A stretch of 5,399 nucleotides of DNA from Oscillospiraceae bacterium UBA6409 (GTDB lineage: Bacteria > Bacillota > Clostridia > Oscillospirales > Oscillospiraceae). Position 1 is the stretch's first letter. Each line of letters begins with the position of its first letter. Below are positions 5,391 to 5,399 of the stretch, piece after piece. A program made the translations under genes and the position numbers. Below the pieces are notes generated by a model that worked only from the letters and a program-made list of their open reading frames with translations, was not told the origin of the DNA and ran no database searches. The stretch lies in contig DJPP01000057.1 in the NCBI GenBank assembly GCA_002438575.1, positions 3,712 through 9,110 on the forward strand. The letters run 5' to 3'.

Positions 5391-5399
5391 TTTTTGAAG
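5391..5399 (+). rRNA. 16S ribosomal RNA, first bases only (continues beyond window)
   Basis: The last nine bases, TTTTTGAAG, align with the 16S 5' end (AAATTGAAG in E. coli, followed by AGTTTGATC). Aligning GAAG with positions 6-9 puts mature base 1 near 5391. The call rests on this short match plus the rrn-type promoter and leader directly upstream; the diagnostic AGTTTGATCCTGGCTCAG would begin at the next base. Confidence 0.65.

Overview
The window looks like chromosomal DNA of a GC-rich, low-GC-phylum (Firmicutes/Bacillota) gut anaerobe, most likely an Oscillospiraceae/Ruminococcaceae-type Clostridia. This rests on strong AGGAGG-type ribosome binding sites, TTGACA/TATAAT-type promoters, a Bacillus-like rRNA leader, the gene families present, and a foldable GTAGGGG...CCCCTAC intergenic element of a kind I recall from these genomes. 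The placement is inference; no database was consulted.

Layout. Bases 3-272 (+) are the 3' end of a livF-type branched-chain amino acid ABC transporter ATPase, closed by a perfect 14-bp hairpin terminator. A promoter at 319-347 then drives a TauE/SafE-family membrane permease (382-1110, +). A 19-bp bidirectional terminator (1111-1151) separates it from a convergent two-gene minus-strand operon: a small protein with four CxxC pairs (2003-2314) followed 24 nt later by an Mrp/NBP35-type iron-sulfur carrier ATPase (1151-1978). Upstream of that operon lie its promoter and a foldable GC-rich repeat (about 2386-2462). Next is an AT-rich minus-strand gene for a small four-helix membrane protein (2491-2895). 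It overlaps by 4 nt the stop of a long minus-strand gene (2892-5081) encoding a YhaN-like, Rad50/SMC-type ATPase with two membrane helices in its middle. Its own promoter (5122-5150, minus) carries a 7-bp inverted repeat. Divergent from it is a very strong rRNA-type promoter (A-tract UP element, TTGACA-17-TATCAT) with a boxA-like antitermination site and a leader that runs to the last bases of the window. Those bases match the extreme 5' end of 16S rRNA (TTTTTGAAG). The window therefore ends at the start of an rrn operon.

How it fits together. These are mostly housekeeping functions placed side by side: amino acid uptake, anion export or import, Fe-S cluster assembly, a membrane-linked DNA-repair-type ATPase, and ribosomal RNA. 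I see no phage, transposase, CRISPR or toxin-antitoxin genes and no clear new multi-gene system. The parts least explained by known families are the CxxC protein paired with Mrp, the AT-rich membrane gene fused by overlap to yhaN, the operator-like palindrome in the yhaN promoter, and the repeats in the intergenic element and the rRNA leader.
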